DNA of 64,000 bases from Helianthus annuus (lineage: Eukaryota > Streptophyta > Magnoliopsida > Asterales > Asteraceae). The translations under genes and the position numbers were made by a program. This document shows positions 20,600-31,866 of this stretch, one piece after another; the first letter of the stretch is position 1; each line of letters opens with the position of its first letter. The notes under the pieces are model-generated. The model searched no databases. It saw only the letters and a list, made by a program, of their open reading frames with translations, and had not been told where the DNA came from. The stretch spans positions 115,117,151 through 115,181,150 of the forward strand of contig NC_035448.2 in NCBI RefSeq assembly GCF_002127325.2, in the 5' to 3' direction.

Positions 20600-22264
20600 G
20601 AATCCAACTCCCTCACAGTTTATCATCCAAGTTTAAGTCAATGACCTTGGAGATATCACAAACTGTTTTTGAACTTTTATAGAAATTTCAAGTTTCAAAT
20701 TAATGAACTTGTTTTATTTTCAGAAACACACTCAGCTTACTTAGATTTTGAAACTCATCAACTCAGACATCGGTTGTCGAAAATAAAGCAGAAATCAAAA
20801 TCTTTTTGTATTTTCTGAAAATATAAAGCAGTAAAGAAATATGTACAACCATATTTACAAATAATATTTTTGTTTTGAGTATGCGACAGAGGATCATATC
20901 AGTTTTTGACAAGTCACAAGTACCATTGAGCTTAGTTACACGTTAAGAACTAAACAATTCACTTAGATTGTCGATATACTGATCCACTTAAATTTTCATA
21001 CAAATTTCAACTGATTCAGGATACGAATTAGATGTTTTAAGAACTTAACTCATTCATGTGTCCCACCTCTTGAATATACTCCCGTATCCAGAATCCCAGA
21101 TATTCAGTCTTACAGGTGAGTATACCACAGATGATATCTGTACGGGGTTAGATGCGAAACCGTGAGAGCTCAGGTCAGAACTTCCGTTCAGCAGAGAGAT
21201 GACAACTCGACTTTTGGTGTGTCCCCTTTAGAGGATCTTTTAGTTACAACAGCAGCGACTATCAATTTTATTGTTTCATCAGCTTGCTGAGGGCAATGCT
21301 GTGTTTCAAGCATTTGCAGAAAGTATTATTCGGGGACTAGGTCAGTACTTCCATACAGCAGAAGTCCCGGAATAATACCCTAGATATCACTGAGTATAAA
21401 GACCTAGTATCTCAGAATATGGGACCTTTCAAACGAGATTTCAGGGGTTACCTATATATTCAAGTATTGTTCCCCACGAAATAAGCAAGTTTGAATTTTA
21501 GGTTTATATCCCGAAAAAGTTTACTAAATGTATAAAAACCTATCGGCATATCATCAGTGAGACTGTTTAACACTATTTAATCATTACATTTCTTTAGCAT
21601 ACTGTAACTGTCTACTGATGTACTATCATTTCCTCTTTTTATGCAAAAACTCAAATTTTTAAATTTTATCATGTTTTTGGCTTTTTCAAATTTTCTAATG
21701 TTTTTGTATTTTCTGACAATCTTTCTCCCCCTAAAATGCAAAATCATTAAAAATTTGACAACCCGATACTGATAGCTTTGTATCGCCATCCATTTTCTGC
21801 TTAAAGTGCTCTGATTTGCAGAAAATCTATTATCAAGTACCCCCATGATTTACAATCCATTGATTTTGACAGTTCGAAAACCGTTTTTCAACATGTGACA
21901 GTAATCATGCTTGTTCAGCCGTGAGGGTTTCGGCGTAGTCCATCAACACTCCCCCTTACAACAAACTATTTCCCCATTATGATTTCAATACACTTAAGTT
22001 TGTTTTAATCAAAATGGTTTTTTCTGGAAAAATAGTTTGCTTTCCAACCATTTGAATGTTAGGGGTTTACATCATCATCCTTTTAATTTTAACAATATAA
22101 GATCAATTTACACAAACACTTGTAGAAAATCAAGTACAAATTAATGTCCTTGATTACCCACTAGTAGATCGAAATATCACAGTTACCATCCTGTGAATTT
22201 CTCAAGAAAAATGCCGATACCTGCTTCTAGCTTACCAACCTGGAAGCTCCGGCAAGTCAGAATT
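20600..22264 (-). other. Conserved non-coding 3' module of R4
   Basis: The minus strand of about 20870-21640 aligns with 3240-4030 (R1) and with the minus strand of 39226-39990 (R8) despite stops in all frames. The stretch just after the gag stop (22190-22264) also matches R7 (38028-38115) and R8 (40495-40583): CTGACTTGCCGGA, AGGTTGGTAA, ATCGGCAT, TTTCTTGAGAAATTCACA. Two internal polypurine tracts are included. Confidence 0.7.
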
Positions 22265-23116
22265 TTAACCAACCAATTTTGACACCCAAGCCTGACCAGT
22301 CTTAGGCGTATTTTGAGCTTTTCGCTTTTCTTCATAAAATTCTGTTACTCCTTTTTCCTTACCATCAGCCATCTTACTAAAAATATGTTTAACATTACTA
22401 TTAAACATTTTTCCAGTATCAACACCTTTTGATTTTTGGTTCGCGGCTTGTAATGGTGGAAAATCCTTATCATTCATTAAAGGAATTGTTTCTTCCTTTT
22501 TTACCTCAAGTTGTGGCTCTTCTGATTTTGTGGAATCAGATTCATTGCCTGAGTGTGGCTTGTCTGACTTTGATCTGTCAGATTCATCGCCGACACTTTT
22601 CTTTTTCTCCTTTTTCTCTTTTGTCCTCAAATTTGTATCTGATGAAACCGTCTTGCTTGACTGTGCAATCGAGGAAGTCGATTCATCAGAACTCTTATTC
22701 TTACCAACCGAAGAACCCGAGGACAAAATCTTCTCCAGATACTCTCTGGCCTTCTTCCTCTTCTTTCGCAGTCTGTCTTTTTGCCCCTGAGAAAGTTTTA
22801 CTTTTGCTTCCTGAACTTTAGGTTCTTGAACCTTCTGTTCTTTGGGCTTGACGTAGACTGGTTTCTTTGCCGTTCTTTGAGATTCAACCCTCGATCTTCC
22901 CATCGATCTCCTTGGGCAATCTCTAGCAATGTGTCTTCTGATATGGCAATTATGGCATCTTCTCGATTCAAACCTCCAATTCTGGCAGTTAACAGAAATG
23001 TGTCCTCTAACACCACAGGTGTAGCACACTCTGTTATCATACCATTCACTTCTATCAGTCCAAACCTTCAGATCATAACATTGTTTGGCTTGGTTATACT
23101 CATTTCTCCTCTTCAA
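22265..23116 (-). pseudogene. R4 gag, C-terminal part with two CCHC knuckles
   Basis: The frame continues upstream of 23116 without an ATG (it opens with TTG), so it is the continuation of the same gag after a frameshift. It holds two knuckles (CYTCGVRGHISVNC and CHNCHIRRHIARDC), basic and Ser/Glu-rich low-complexity stretches, and a terminal block FPPL...VKHIFSKMADGKEKGV...TGQAWV. That block is shared with R7 and R8 and no domain name comes to mind. The nucleocapsid role follows from the knuckles. Apart from the join, the frame is intact. Confidence 0.8.
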
Positions 23117-24417
23117 TGTTGGATTTGTCTTTTGAGCACTGTGGTCAAACCTGCACCACTTATTACCAACACTTTGTGAGTTTTCATTTTTAATTTTTTG
23201 TGTTTTTTCATAACGATTGGATGACTTATCTGATGAGCTTTTATTTTCATTTTTAGATTTTTTTTCAAATTTTTATCTTTTTGTTTCTGTTCTGCACTCT
23301 TCTTAACAGGTTTTTGCTTCGAGCATTCACCTATTTCAGTAGATTGCAAAACAGTCTTTTGAAATTTTTCTTGTAAATCTAAAAATATTTTTCTTTTCTT
23401 CTCTTTTTCATCATCAGATATTTCATCACAATCTTCAATTTTGACTTTGTCAAAATTTGTGACCTTGTCACTTATTGGAACAGAATTGATTGGTTTTGGA
23501 CATAAAAACTTCAAACTATCCGATGAAGTCACAAAACCTTTCAATTTCTTTTCAAGTTCCTCAATCTTGTTTCTTGAATTTTCAGCTTCGTTTTCAAGCC
23601 GAGATATTCTTTCAAGATGTGACTTGATTAATTTTTCATTTTCAATTTTAACATTTTCAAAAACAGACTTCTCATTTTCCAAAACTCTTATTCGATCTTG
23701 AAATTCTGTTTCTTTTTCTTTTAAAAATTTATTTTCTAATTTGATCCAAGAAACCTTTTCATTTTCATTTTTAACTGTTTCTTTCAAAATTTTGTTTTCT
23801 GATGATAAACTGTTCAAATCATTTAACAGTTTATCATTTTCAGATTTCAGCTTTTCACAACTCAAGCGTGACTCCCGAATCTGTTCATTATCGGCCTTTT
23901 TGCTATCATCATCACACTCTTCATCAGATGAGCATGAATGATCAAAAACTGGAGCTCTTTCTGAAATATCTTCTGAAACTTCTTCATCTTTTTCAGATTT
24001 AACTTTCAAACTCTTTTCAGTTTTATCTGCATCAGCTTTAACCTTTCCTAAGGCTTCCTTTTTCAAATCTTCAACCATCTTTTTCAACATTTCATCTGTT
24101 CTCTTCTTGAATTCTACCACCTTCGGTAGACTTGCTAAACAAACTTCTCTAATCTTTTTCTCCAAATCCGGCAAATACTTTTTATCAGAAAGCCTTCTTG
24201 TGTTGAAAGTTCCCTCACTTGGAAACAAATTGGTTACAGCATCAAAATCCACTTTTGATGGATCAACTACTGGATTTCCCAAGGGATCCATGTAACACTC
24301 CAACTCTTCATTCCATCTCTTGGCTCTTTGTGCTTCTTGAAATGGTTCATTCAACTTTCTAATTTCCCATCTTACACTATCTCTTCGCCACCAGGCATCA
24401 TGATCATCATTAGCCAT
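23113..24417 (-). pseudogene. R4 gag, N-terminal coiled-coil part
   Basis: The first plausible ATG is at 24417 (MANDDHDAWWRRDSVRW); the open frame extends upstream only through a TTG. About 434 codons: an N-terminal domain with KRWNEELECYMDPLGNPVVDPSKVDF, as in R1, then a long Leu/Glu/Lys coiled coil. The correct frame is left at an A8 run (minus strand of 23258-23265), after which the meaningful translation is one frame away and runs into 22265-23116. Since the LTRs are almost identical, this may be a very recent mutation, a sequencing error or real slippage. Confidence 0.8.
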
Positions 24418-24439
24418 GTCTAGAAATTCTGGAAATACT

Positions 24440-24905
24440 TGGGCGAAATCAGATTGCACTAATGAGCGAAACCCAAACTTGGACAAATGAGCGGACCAAC
24501 AACTTTGACCAAAAGAGCGAACCCTTATTGGACAGATAAGCGAACCTTGTTGAACTGTTCAAGCGGACCTCCTGTTTAACCAAATAAGCGAACCTGACTA
24601 TGTCCAGATAAGCGAATCAGGTTATGTTCTGATGAGCGAACCTGATAAGTGTTCGTTCGAGCGAACCTGCACTTGTTTGTTCAAGCGGACCTAGAATGTA
24701 TGAATAAGCGGACCTAACTTGTTCTTATGAGCGGATCTACTTGTCCAAATAAGCGAACTGTCCGTAAAAGCGAACTTAACAGGTTATTTCGAGCGAATCT
24801 TTTGAGCGAACCTAGTCTGAATGTGACACAATAGGCGAACCTTTTGGAGCGAATCTATGTTAACACACGAGCGGGCCTATCTACTGTCCAAAAGAGCGGA
24901 CCTAC
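24440..24905 (-). repeat. R4 leader array of AAGCGAACCT/GAGCGGACCT words
   Basis: About 20 copies of the word RAGCGRRYCT (given on the plus strand) occur in some 450 bp between primer site and gag, spaced about 15-30 nt. The complement of the word forms the arms of both U3 dyads in the R4 LTRs. No ORF is present. Confidence 0.85.
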
Positions 24906-25101
24906 AATCGAAAGGTATTTTGTCCATTTTGTCCATTTTTAGTTCGAATTTTAGTCTGAAAGTTTCAAGGATTTGTTATTATCCACTATTACACATTCTG
25001 TGAAAAATTTGGCCAATTTTAACCGTGGAAACTTATCCAAATCGAAAAAGAAGGTGTAGAAGACAGAAAACGGATCCCATTTGAGCTAAACTCTTCCTCC
25101 T

Positions 25102-25115
25102 GAGCTCTGATACCA
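25102..25115 (-). promoter_or_regulatory. R4 primer binding site (initiator tRNA-Met)
   Basis: The minus strand reads TGGTATCAGAGCTC two bases inside the 5' LTR. Confidence 0.85.
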
Positions 25116-25117
25116 CT

Positions 25118-25526
25118 TGTTGGATCGTCGTTGACCCTGAATGAGTCGATCAGAAGAGTCGTTTATCTAATTCAAAGGCGGAATCAGTGAATCAGACGCT
25201 CAAACTAAATATAATGCTTTCCTTTATTGATCTGACAAAGTTTACAACCTGGAAGCAATTTGGCAGCACTGTTACACTTTCAGATCCGTTCCAAATGAAA
25301 CAAACATGCACCTATTTATAGTGGATCTGGTTCGCTTATATGGTCATGCCATATGGGCGGACCTATGTGCTTTGTGTGGTTCGCTTATATGGACAGTGTC
25401 CATATAAGCGGACCTACTTGCTTAACCACCACTTTTCAGTTCTCGAACCTCGTGCACTCAATATTCTATCCTATCCTATTCTATTACATGAAACAAGACG
25501 AAGTCAATAGACGTAGTGCACTAACA
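25118..25526 (-). repeat. R4 5' LTR
   Basis: 409 bp with the same ends, TATA box and dyads as the 3' LTR. It is followed inside by the primer site and outside by TTCGA. Confidence 0.9.
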
Positions 25527-26467
25527 TTCGACCCTATTGTTTGTTTTTCCCATTTAACAAGATGAGCTATGTGGACCATGCGACGAAATGAGTAAATATG
25601 GGTGCACGGATAATTATGAAATTCGACACATGGAAATCATAGTAAGCCTTGTTAGATGTGATGACATAAAATCTAGAGTGATTAGATAACGAGACGAGTA
25701 TAATACAATAAGGAGATGGTGGATACGCCACTGGTACTTCCTATATATAAGTGTTCTTATTATATTATCCATCGGAACGTTATTCAAATCACTTGAAGTG
25801 TTTATGTTATCTTGGACCCATGTGTGTTATTTGCTTACTTGTGTGTGCAATGAATGCAATATCCAAAACAAGTACATTCATTAACTCTAATCGAGCCGAT
25901 TGGGAGTACATTATAGTGTTAAAGGTGACGACCTGTAACGCTATAGGTGTGACGACTCGTCCCCCTTGCATGGGATGCTCATGGTACATGGGATGTACCT
26001 CATGGGACGATGGAAACCGAGCGTATATGTCAACTTAGGCTTGAATGTAGACCCACCATTCCTGTTTTCACATATATTGTGAAACTAGAAGGCCCTGGTA
26101 GAATAATAAAGTCATCATGGAAATCCTTAATAGGTCTTTCTATGCACCATAGTTAGAACCCTGGATTTCCATGCAAGATAATTGTTTGTTTGAGATTAAC
26201 ACTAATTACCTTAGTATAACATAATGCCATACTAGACAAATTTTTATGCACTTGACAACACCTTTCAAATTCATAAGCTCTAAAGGTAGAATACCTTGAG
26301 ATACTTAGTATATCATTACTCACACTTTGAATCCCCAAATTCCAGTACCAAATGTTGCTCCGCATCTTTGGAATCTAAAGCTATGCATACCTTTCAATCA
26401 TTCCAACCTTACTCTATAGTCTCCAACAAATAAATTTCGGGACGAAATTCCTTAAAGGAGGGGAGAC
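25527..26467 (+). other. R3 3' untranslated region with stem-loop and polypurine tract
   Basis: Non-coding continuation of R3 after R4. It contains a long imperfect stem-loop (25685-25795), a small hairpin AATTTCG-GGA-CGAAATT (26433-26449) and the polypurine tract AAAGGAGGGGAGAC (26454-26467) directly before the 3' LTR. The corresponding region of R9 (59330-59663) has the same three elements in the same order. Confidence 0.7.
25685..25795 (+). ncRNA. Candidate structured element, R3 internal copy
   Basis: Arms starting ATAACG and ending CGTTAT enclose an inner stem (ATAATACAATAAGG against the complement of TTCTTATTATATTAT) and a conserved loop region GGTGGATACGCC...CTATATATAAGTG. Four homologous copies occur at 31765-31866, 46093-46205, 59435-59545 and 62620-62715. 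The inner stem differs in sequence but stays paired. It could act as RNA or as DNA. Confidence 0.6.
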
Positions 26468-26638
26468 TGTAACCCCCACGAAAATTTCGATCTTTCAAAA
26501 ACTTTTCTATTTCTTTCGAAAATATTTCGTTAACTGATATTTAAACATAATCAATTTAACGCAGCTTATATTCCGAGACAAAGATATAAGTTAGACATAC
26601 CCTAAATACCATTCATATAGCTTAAATATTAGGTTAGA

Positions 26639-27091
26639 TGTAGGTCCCTTAATCCTATGGATCTTTCACAGAATCGTCTATCTAACCTAGAGTGTGGAAT
26701 CCTCTAGATCAGATTTACACAGAAAATAGTAGAAACAGAAATCACATTTAAACCGATATTGTATTGATTATCCAACTTGCAGTTTACAATCAGTTCAATC
26801 CCTACACAACCTCACAGTCACTCTCTGTGATCTTGCTCTACAAACCCTAATTCGAAATTCTCTTCTCTCTCTAGACTTTCTCTCTCTAGAATTCTCTAAC
26901 CACTCAAACCCTAATCACAAAGCATGTTTATATACCACATGTCTATGAACTGGGCTTCCCACTAGGCTAGGCCATTTTCCAAGCCCATTACAACAATAAA
27001 CTCACTAACCAATATTGCTAAGCCCAATACAAAATATCCAAAGACTAAATACTTAAACTATTTAGCTGTTGTCATAGAATATGCACTAACA
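26639..27091 (-). repeat. R5 3' LTR
   Basis: 453 bp. The minus-strand tract AAGGGGGAGTC lies just outside it (27092-27104) and a second copy near 27205. The minus-strand TATA box TATATAAA is near 26928. Beyond it are TGGGCTT/AAGCCCA inverted motifs that resemble site II promoter elements. Confidence 0.8.
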
Positions 27092-27936
27092 GACTCCCCC
27101 TTGACAATAGCTTCATAGTGTAACTTTGTCTTCAAACATCTTGTGTTCTTTTGGTCTTTGGATAGCGTCAGCTACACAGTTTCTCACATCAACAGACTCC
27201 CCCTTAGCTGATGCTTCCAATCTCCAAAGCTTTTATTTGTTGTAGATCAGTGAACTAGCAATCTTTGATTAAGTAAGTAAACTCCAACTCTTCCATATCT
27301 CTTTCTCTCTACAATGTAGTAGAAGGATCCTACCATGCATCTTCACACATCTTCACATCACTCTAAATCTGCACATTACTTGTATTCTGCACTTCATTTT
27401 GATAACTGCATCAATCTATTTAGAAACACAAGCAAGTATCTCGAAAAACCATAAGTCTTTTTCACATTTAAAGATAAACCAATATTTTATCTTATCATGC
27501 AAAAACAACTACCTTTCAAATCAAAATGGAAGTCTTTTAAAAAGAAATTTTTTTTTTGGTATTTCTGATATTTTTCAAAACAAACTAAACTAAACTTAAA
27601 ATTATTTACAGTTTCATCTTTTTCTGAGAATCATGTGCAAGAAGATCATATCAACAAAATCAAACTATTTCACACTAGTAGTTGATTTTTTATTTATTTT
27701 CGTGAAAAGCAGTTCAAGACGATTACCAGTATTGTCTATCCACTTAAACAAAATGCATGAACATTTCAAGTACCATTACCGTATGATACGTTAAGGTAAT
27801 TTGTTACTGAAATGCTAGTGTGTCCCACTTCAGGATGTACCCCCGCGATCAAGGTATGCACAAAGATTCCTCGTAGTAGGTGAGTATACCAAATTCATCC
27901 TTTTTGTTTTTCAATGATAAATAATTGGTGATCAGG
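27092..27936 (-). other. R5 3' non-coding region
   Basis: It holds two polypurine tracts and, at about 27700-27960, a short version of the conserved module (GTGTCCCACTTCAGGATGTAC, AGGTGAGTATACC, GATCAGGTCAGTACTTCCG). The rest has no assignable content. Confidence 0.55.
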
Positions 27937-28662
27937 TCAGTACTTCCGAGCCAAATCAATAACCTGTAACAGTTCATTGACTTTTCTTGTTAAACTGTTG
28001 ATTTCCTGTTCATTTGATTTGAGTTTGTTTAAACAATTTGACTCTTGTTTAATCAAAAGAACATTTAACTCTTTTAAATTCTCTACACAAGCTAATAGAA
28101 TTTTGTTTTGCTCTGATAGTCTGTTAACCTTACCTTGTAGTTCAGTGCAATTATAACATGTATGACTTACAGACTCTAATGTTACCTTCACCTCTGCTGT
28201 AAGTCCATTCACATCATTCAAGCCCTTTGAAACTTTTGTCTCCTTCTTCTCTTCTTTCACAGCACCTGCTTCTTTATCTAAAGCACGATCTCCTGCACTC
28301 TATCTTGAAGAACTCTAATAACGTTTTTCTAAAGCTTCCCACAACTCTCTAGAATTCTCATACTTCTTAAAGGTATGTTTAATTCCCTCTGGCAAGGACA
28401 TCTTGATCACTGCTAAAACTTTCTTCTTAGCATCAACCATAAGTTTCTCAGATTCATCCATCTTCTCATAAGAAATCACTTTAACCCTTCCTTCAACACG
28501 ACGTGTAGGAGCAACATATCCATCTATCATGCAGCTCCACATTCGGGTATCCTCACTTTTCACAAATACCTCAAACTCCTCTTTCCAAACTTCATATTGT
28601 TTAACGTTTATCAGCTTTGGCCAATTTTTAACTGTCTCACAAACATTGTCCATTCTGACCAT
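27937..28662 (-). pseudogene. R5 gag remnant (Copia-type N-terminus plus coiled coil)
   Basis: The segment from the ATG at 28662 to 28315 (115 codons: NWPKLINVKQYEVWKEEFEVF ... KYENSRELWEALEKRY) is typical of the start of Copia gag of the UBN2/DUF4219 type. It stops where the conserved capsid core should continue. After two stops, another 107 codons in the same frame (28260-27937) form a Leu/Asn-rich coiled coil ending near the module. The capsid core and zinc knuckle are missing, so the protein is not functional as gag. Confidence 0.7.
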
Positions 28663-28864
28663 CTTTAGACACGTTTTTACCGTAACGTACTGATAAAACC
28701 GTACAATATTTTTTCAAAAACTGTGATTACCAAATTATACCGTTAGAATCATCTCGAAATTACGAATCCAATGATATATAATGTCAAACACCTATTTCGG
28801 GAATTTCCAGAGGTTTTTTTTGTCCTAAAAATACGTGGAGTCCAACGGCGCAAAAGTTTGCTGA

Positions 28865-29020
28865 GATGGTAATTGTAAGTCCCCTGGTTCGTACGGATCG
28901 TCACAGAATCATCAATCCAATCTAGAGTGCGGAATCCCCTAGATCAGAATAGCACAGAAACGAGTAGAAACACAGAATTCAACGATGCAAACGGTTTCGT
29001 CAGATGAGCTACGGATCACT
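28865..29020 (-). repeat. LTR-like fragment inside R5
   Basis: TGTAAGTCCCCTGG...GGATCGTCACAGAATCATC...CTAGAGTGCGGAATCC parallels the start of the R5 LTRs (TGTAGGCCCCTTA...GGATCTTTCACGGAATCGTC...CTAGAGTGTGGAATCC) but is more diverged. It lies in the same orientation, about 730 bp inside the 5' LTR. Confidence 0.7.
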
Positions 29021-29722
29021 TTCTATTTTCAAAAACGTTAAATACTCTATACGTATCTAATTACTCCACCAAAATTAATACTCCACCTTTTAATTCCTCT
29101 AATAATTTCGTTGGTTAATCACTTAAATTCACTGTTAATTTCGCTGATCAGGGAGGTTATGTAATTTCGTTGGTTAATTACTCCAGATAATTTCGCTTGC
29201 AGGTTAATTTCGCTGGCACGACGATTGTTAATTTCGCCGATCACCGTAAGAATGTCGCTGAGGACAATTAAAACGGTTACCAAAGTTGCCTTTGGATTTA
29301 TCTACGCCGGTCAGTTAATTTCGCAGGTCCAGACTACGAAATTATTAAATACTCTAGTAAATTCGGAAACTCAATCTGTTCAAAATTTTGAAGATTTCCA
29401 GATCCTTTTAACAGTTTCCTGGAGAATCAAGAAGCAAAATATCAGTAATATTTTCGAAAAATATGAAGAACACGAAGAACAGTCTTCGAATCTTCAAATC
29501 TTTCCAGCCAAAATTCTTCAAGAAATCAAACAAAAACTGTCCCGAAAACCTACAAATCAGCAAAACTAAAAACACAGTAAGATCAAAACAGCCACAAATT
29601 CGCAGAAATATATCAAAACTTAAGAAATTCGAAAACCCTAATTTTCAGGTTTTAAAATTTTCGAAAATTTCCACCCAAATCTGCAGACACAATTCTGAAC
29701 CGAGCTTCTTCAAGAGCCTAAC

Positions 29723-29734
29723 GCTCTGATACCA
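29723..29734 (-). promoter_or_regulatory. R5 primer binding site
   Basis: Minus-strand TGGTATCAGAGC, complementary to initiator tRNA-Met, two bases inside the 5' LTR. Confidence 0.85.
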
Positions 29735-29736
29735 AT

Positions 29737-30183
29737 TGTAGGCCCCTTATAGGATCTTTCACGGAATCGTCTATCTAACCTAGAGTGTGGAATCCTCTAG
29801 ATCAGATTTGCACAGAAAATAGTAGAAACAGAAATCACAATTAAACCGGTATTCTATTGATTATCCAACTTGCAGCTTACAATCAGTTCAATACCTACAC
29901 AACCTCACAGTCACTCTCTGTGATCTTGCTCTACAAACCCTAATTCGAAATTCTCTTCTCTCTCTAGAATTTCTCTCTCTAGAATTCTCTAACCACTTAA
30001 ACTCTAATCACAAAGCATGTTTATATACCACATGTCTGTGAACTGGGTTTCCCACTGGGCTAGGCCATTTTCCAAGCCCATTACAACAATAAACTCACTA
30101 ACCAATATTGCTAAGCCCAATACAAAATATCCAAAGACTAAATACTTAAACTATTAAGTTGTTGTCATAGAATAGCACCAACA
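29737..30183 (-). repeat. R5 5' LTR
   Basis: 447 bp, homologous to 26639-27091, with the primer site inside and TTAGA outside. Confidence 0.87.
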
Positions 30184-30239
30184 TTAGAAGGGTTAAAAAT
30201 GTTAAAAGGCAGATAATACAAGTCCAGGGGCCAAAATTG

Positions 30240-30490
30240 TCAAGAATTAAAATTTTGCTTGTCAGAAGGCCTTACGGACCATAAGATAAATGTCCATACG
30301 GTCCATAAGGGGTCACCAGAAGCATAAAGTTTGCTTGTTCACCAAGCATTGCCACCTTACTTCCTTGTGTTGACACCTAGCACCTTCCTTGCCACTTCTA
30401 AACTGGTCTTGACACATGTTAGGACACTATGCATCATCATAACACACTTGTCAAGCTCCCATGAATCCAAGAATAGTATAAATAGGTCAT
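30240..30490 (+). promoter_or_regulatory. R3 LTR promoter
   Basis: TATAAATAGG at 30477-30486 is the TATA box. Upstream (30265-30310) a dyad is built from TTACGGACCATAAG and CATACGGTCCATAAG. Confidence 0.6.
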
Positions 30491-31764
30491 TTTTTCTTCA
30501 TTTTCATTCACACCATTTCTATTCACTTCTTAAATATCTCTTGGAGCTTGCTCTAGCCATTTGGAACCTCCTTTTGCTTTGACTTTCGGTTATCACCTTT
30601 TTGGTCAAGTCAAAGTTTAAATTGAACTTTGCCACGTGATCATAATAATGAAGGTGTTAATCCCTCATGATTACACCCTATAATCATCACGTATAGTAGG
30701 TGAAATGACGAGTCAAACTTTTACGAAATAAAAGTAAAAAATGCATAAAAATGCATTTTTACGATGAAAGATTTCGGGTATTAAAACAGTTTTATAACAT
30801 AATTAGACATGTTCTAACATGTCTAGCTCGTCATTTCTAGTTTAGCGCTTATTCCTTAGTCAAAAGACGAGAGGTTTGACTTCCGCTTTGACTTTCGAAT
30901 TTGACCTGTTTGGTCAACCTTAGGATCCTACCAAGCCCATTTATATGACCATAGTAATATAAGGAATAACCCTCTGAGGTTATACTTTATGGTCATGTCG
31001 TTTGGTTAGTCAAACGGCGAGTCAACTTTTGACACTTTTAAAAGGTCAAAACACCTTTTTTGCGTAAAATAGTTTTAAACAAAAACGATCATTGTTTTTT
31101 ACTTATAAACTGATCATACAACATTAGTAAATGTGTTTGACATATCGGACTCGTCATAGGTCTCATTCGACCATGCGGACCCGTAGTTACGCAGACGACC
31201 AGTTAAAGTGACGTAAACCTCTTTAACAAGTCGTAACGGATCAAAACACCTTTAGACACCTTCTACTCAGAATGTAAGGTATTATGAACCATATTACACG
31301 AGATCCTTCACTCGTTTGGTTAATAAACCTCATTCTATTTGTTGTTCTGTTTAAGCCACAATACACACTAACCTAATAATTATCCGAATTAGGAAACACT
31401 TGAATCCCTTGAGCTTTGCTAGACACGACTAGGCAAGACATCTACGCAAATTTGTGAGTACATAGTTCCCCTCTTTTACATTTTTTTTCAAATCTTTTGG
31501 GGTGATTTATATGTGCTAACCGTTTTCTCAAATAATATGTATGGCATATGTGTTTACTAAGTGCTTTTGTGTATATCATTTATAAACAAAACAAGAAACA
31601 AAAGTCAAATCCTTCTAGGATCTTCCTGTATTAATAGTTAGATTCTTATAGGATACTTAACTTACTATTTTAAATCATTGATTGGATTTCTAAGGGTACT
31701 TTTCTTCGTATGAAACAAAACAAAGAACAAGTAATTATGTGTAGAGTTGTGTAAGTGATTTAGA

Positions 31765-31866
31765 TAATGAAACGAGTGTAATATGATAAGAGCATGGTGG
31801 ATACGCCGCTGGTACTTCCTATATATAAGTGCTCTTATTGCATTACTCATCGTAGCGTTATCCAAA
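31765..31866 (+). ncRNA. Candidate structured element, R3 LTR copy
   Basis: Inner stem ATAAGAGCA/TGCTCTTAT, conserved loop GGTGGATACGCC...CTATATATAAGTG, and an outer stem ending CGTTATCC. Compared with the R9 LTR copy (ATACAAGCA/TGCTTGTAT), two stem positions have changed together. Confidence 0.65.

Larger units (their letters stand above)
19746..25526 (-). mobile_element. R4: gag-only LTR retrotransposon inserted in R3
   Basis: LTRs at 25118-25526 (5') and 19746-20156 (3') both carry TG...CA ends and differ by about one substitution and one 2-bp indel by eye, so the insertion is young. Inside, on the minus strand, are the primer site, a leader array, a gag with a single frameshift, a conserved non-coding module and a polypurine tract. 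No pol domain is present. The flanks TTCAA and TTCGA are a near-perfect target duplication. This matches the published notion of TR-GAG elements, used here only as a structural class. Confidence 0.9.
26639..30183 (-). mobile_element. R5: small Copia-like non-autonomous element
   Basis: 3,545 bp with LTRs at 26639-27091 and 29737-30183 (TG...CA) and perfect duplications TTAGA (26634-26638 and 30184-30188). On the minus strand a primer site is followed by a leader with an LTR-like fragment, a short Copia-type gag remnant, and a shortened version of the non-coding module (about 27700-27960). There is no knuckle and no pol. The LTRs differ at several positions, so it is older than R2 or R4. Confidence 0.88.

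Noticed and set aside
22429..23179. Several plus-strand frames of 86-132 codons
   Set aside because: They are antisense to the R4 gag; Ser/Phe-rich composition is that of a reversed Lys/Glu coding strand.
30331..30582. Possible host peptide gene with an N-terminal hydrophobic stretch
   Set aside because: The frame straddles the R3 LTR TATA box and has no homologue in the related LTR.
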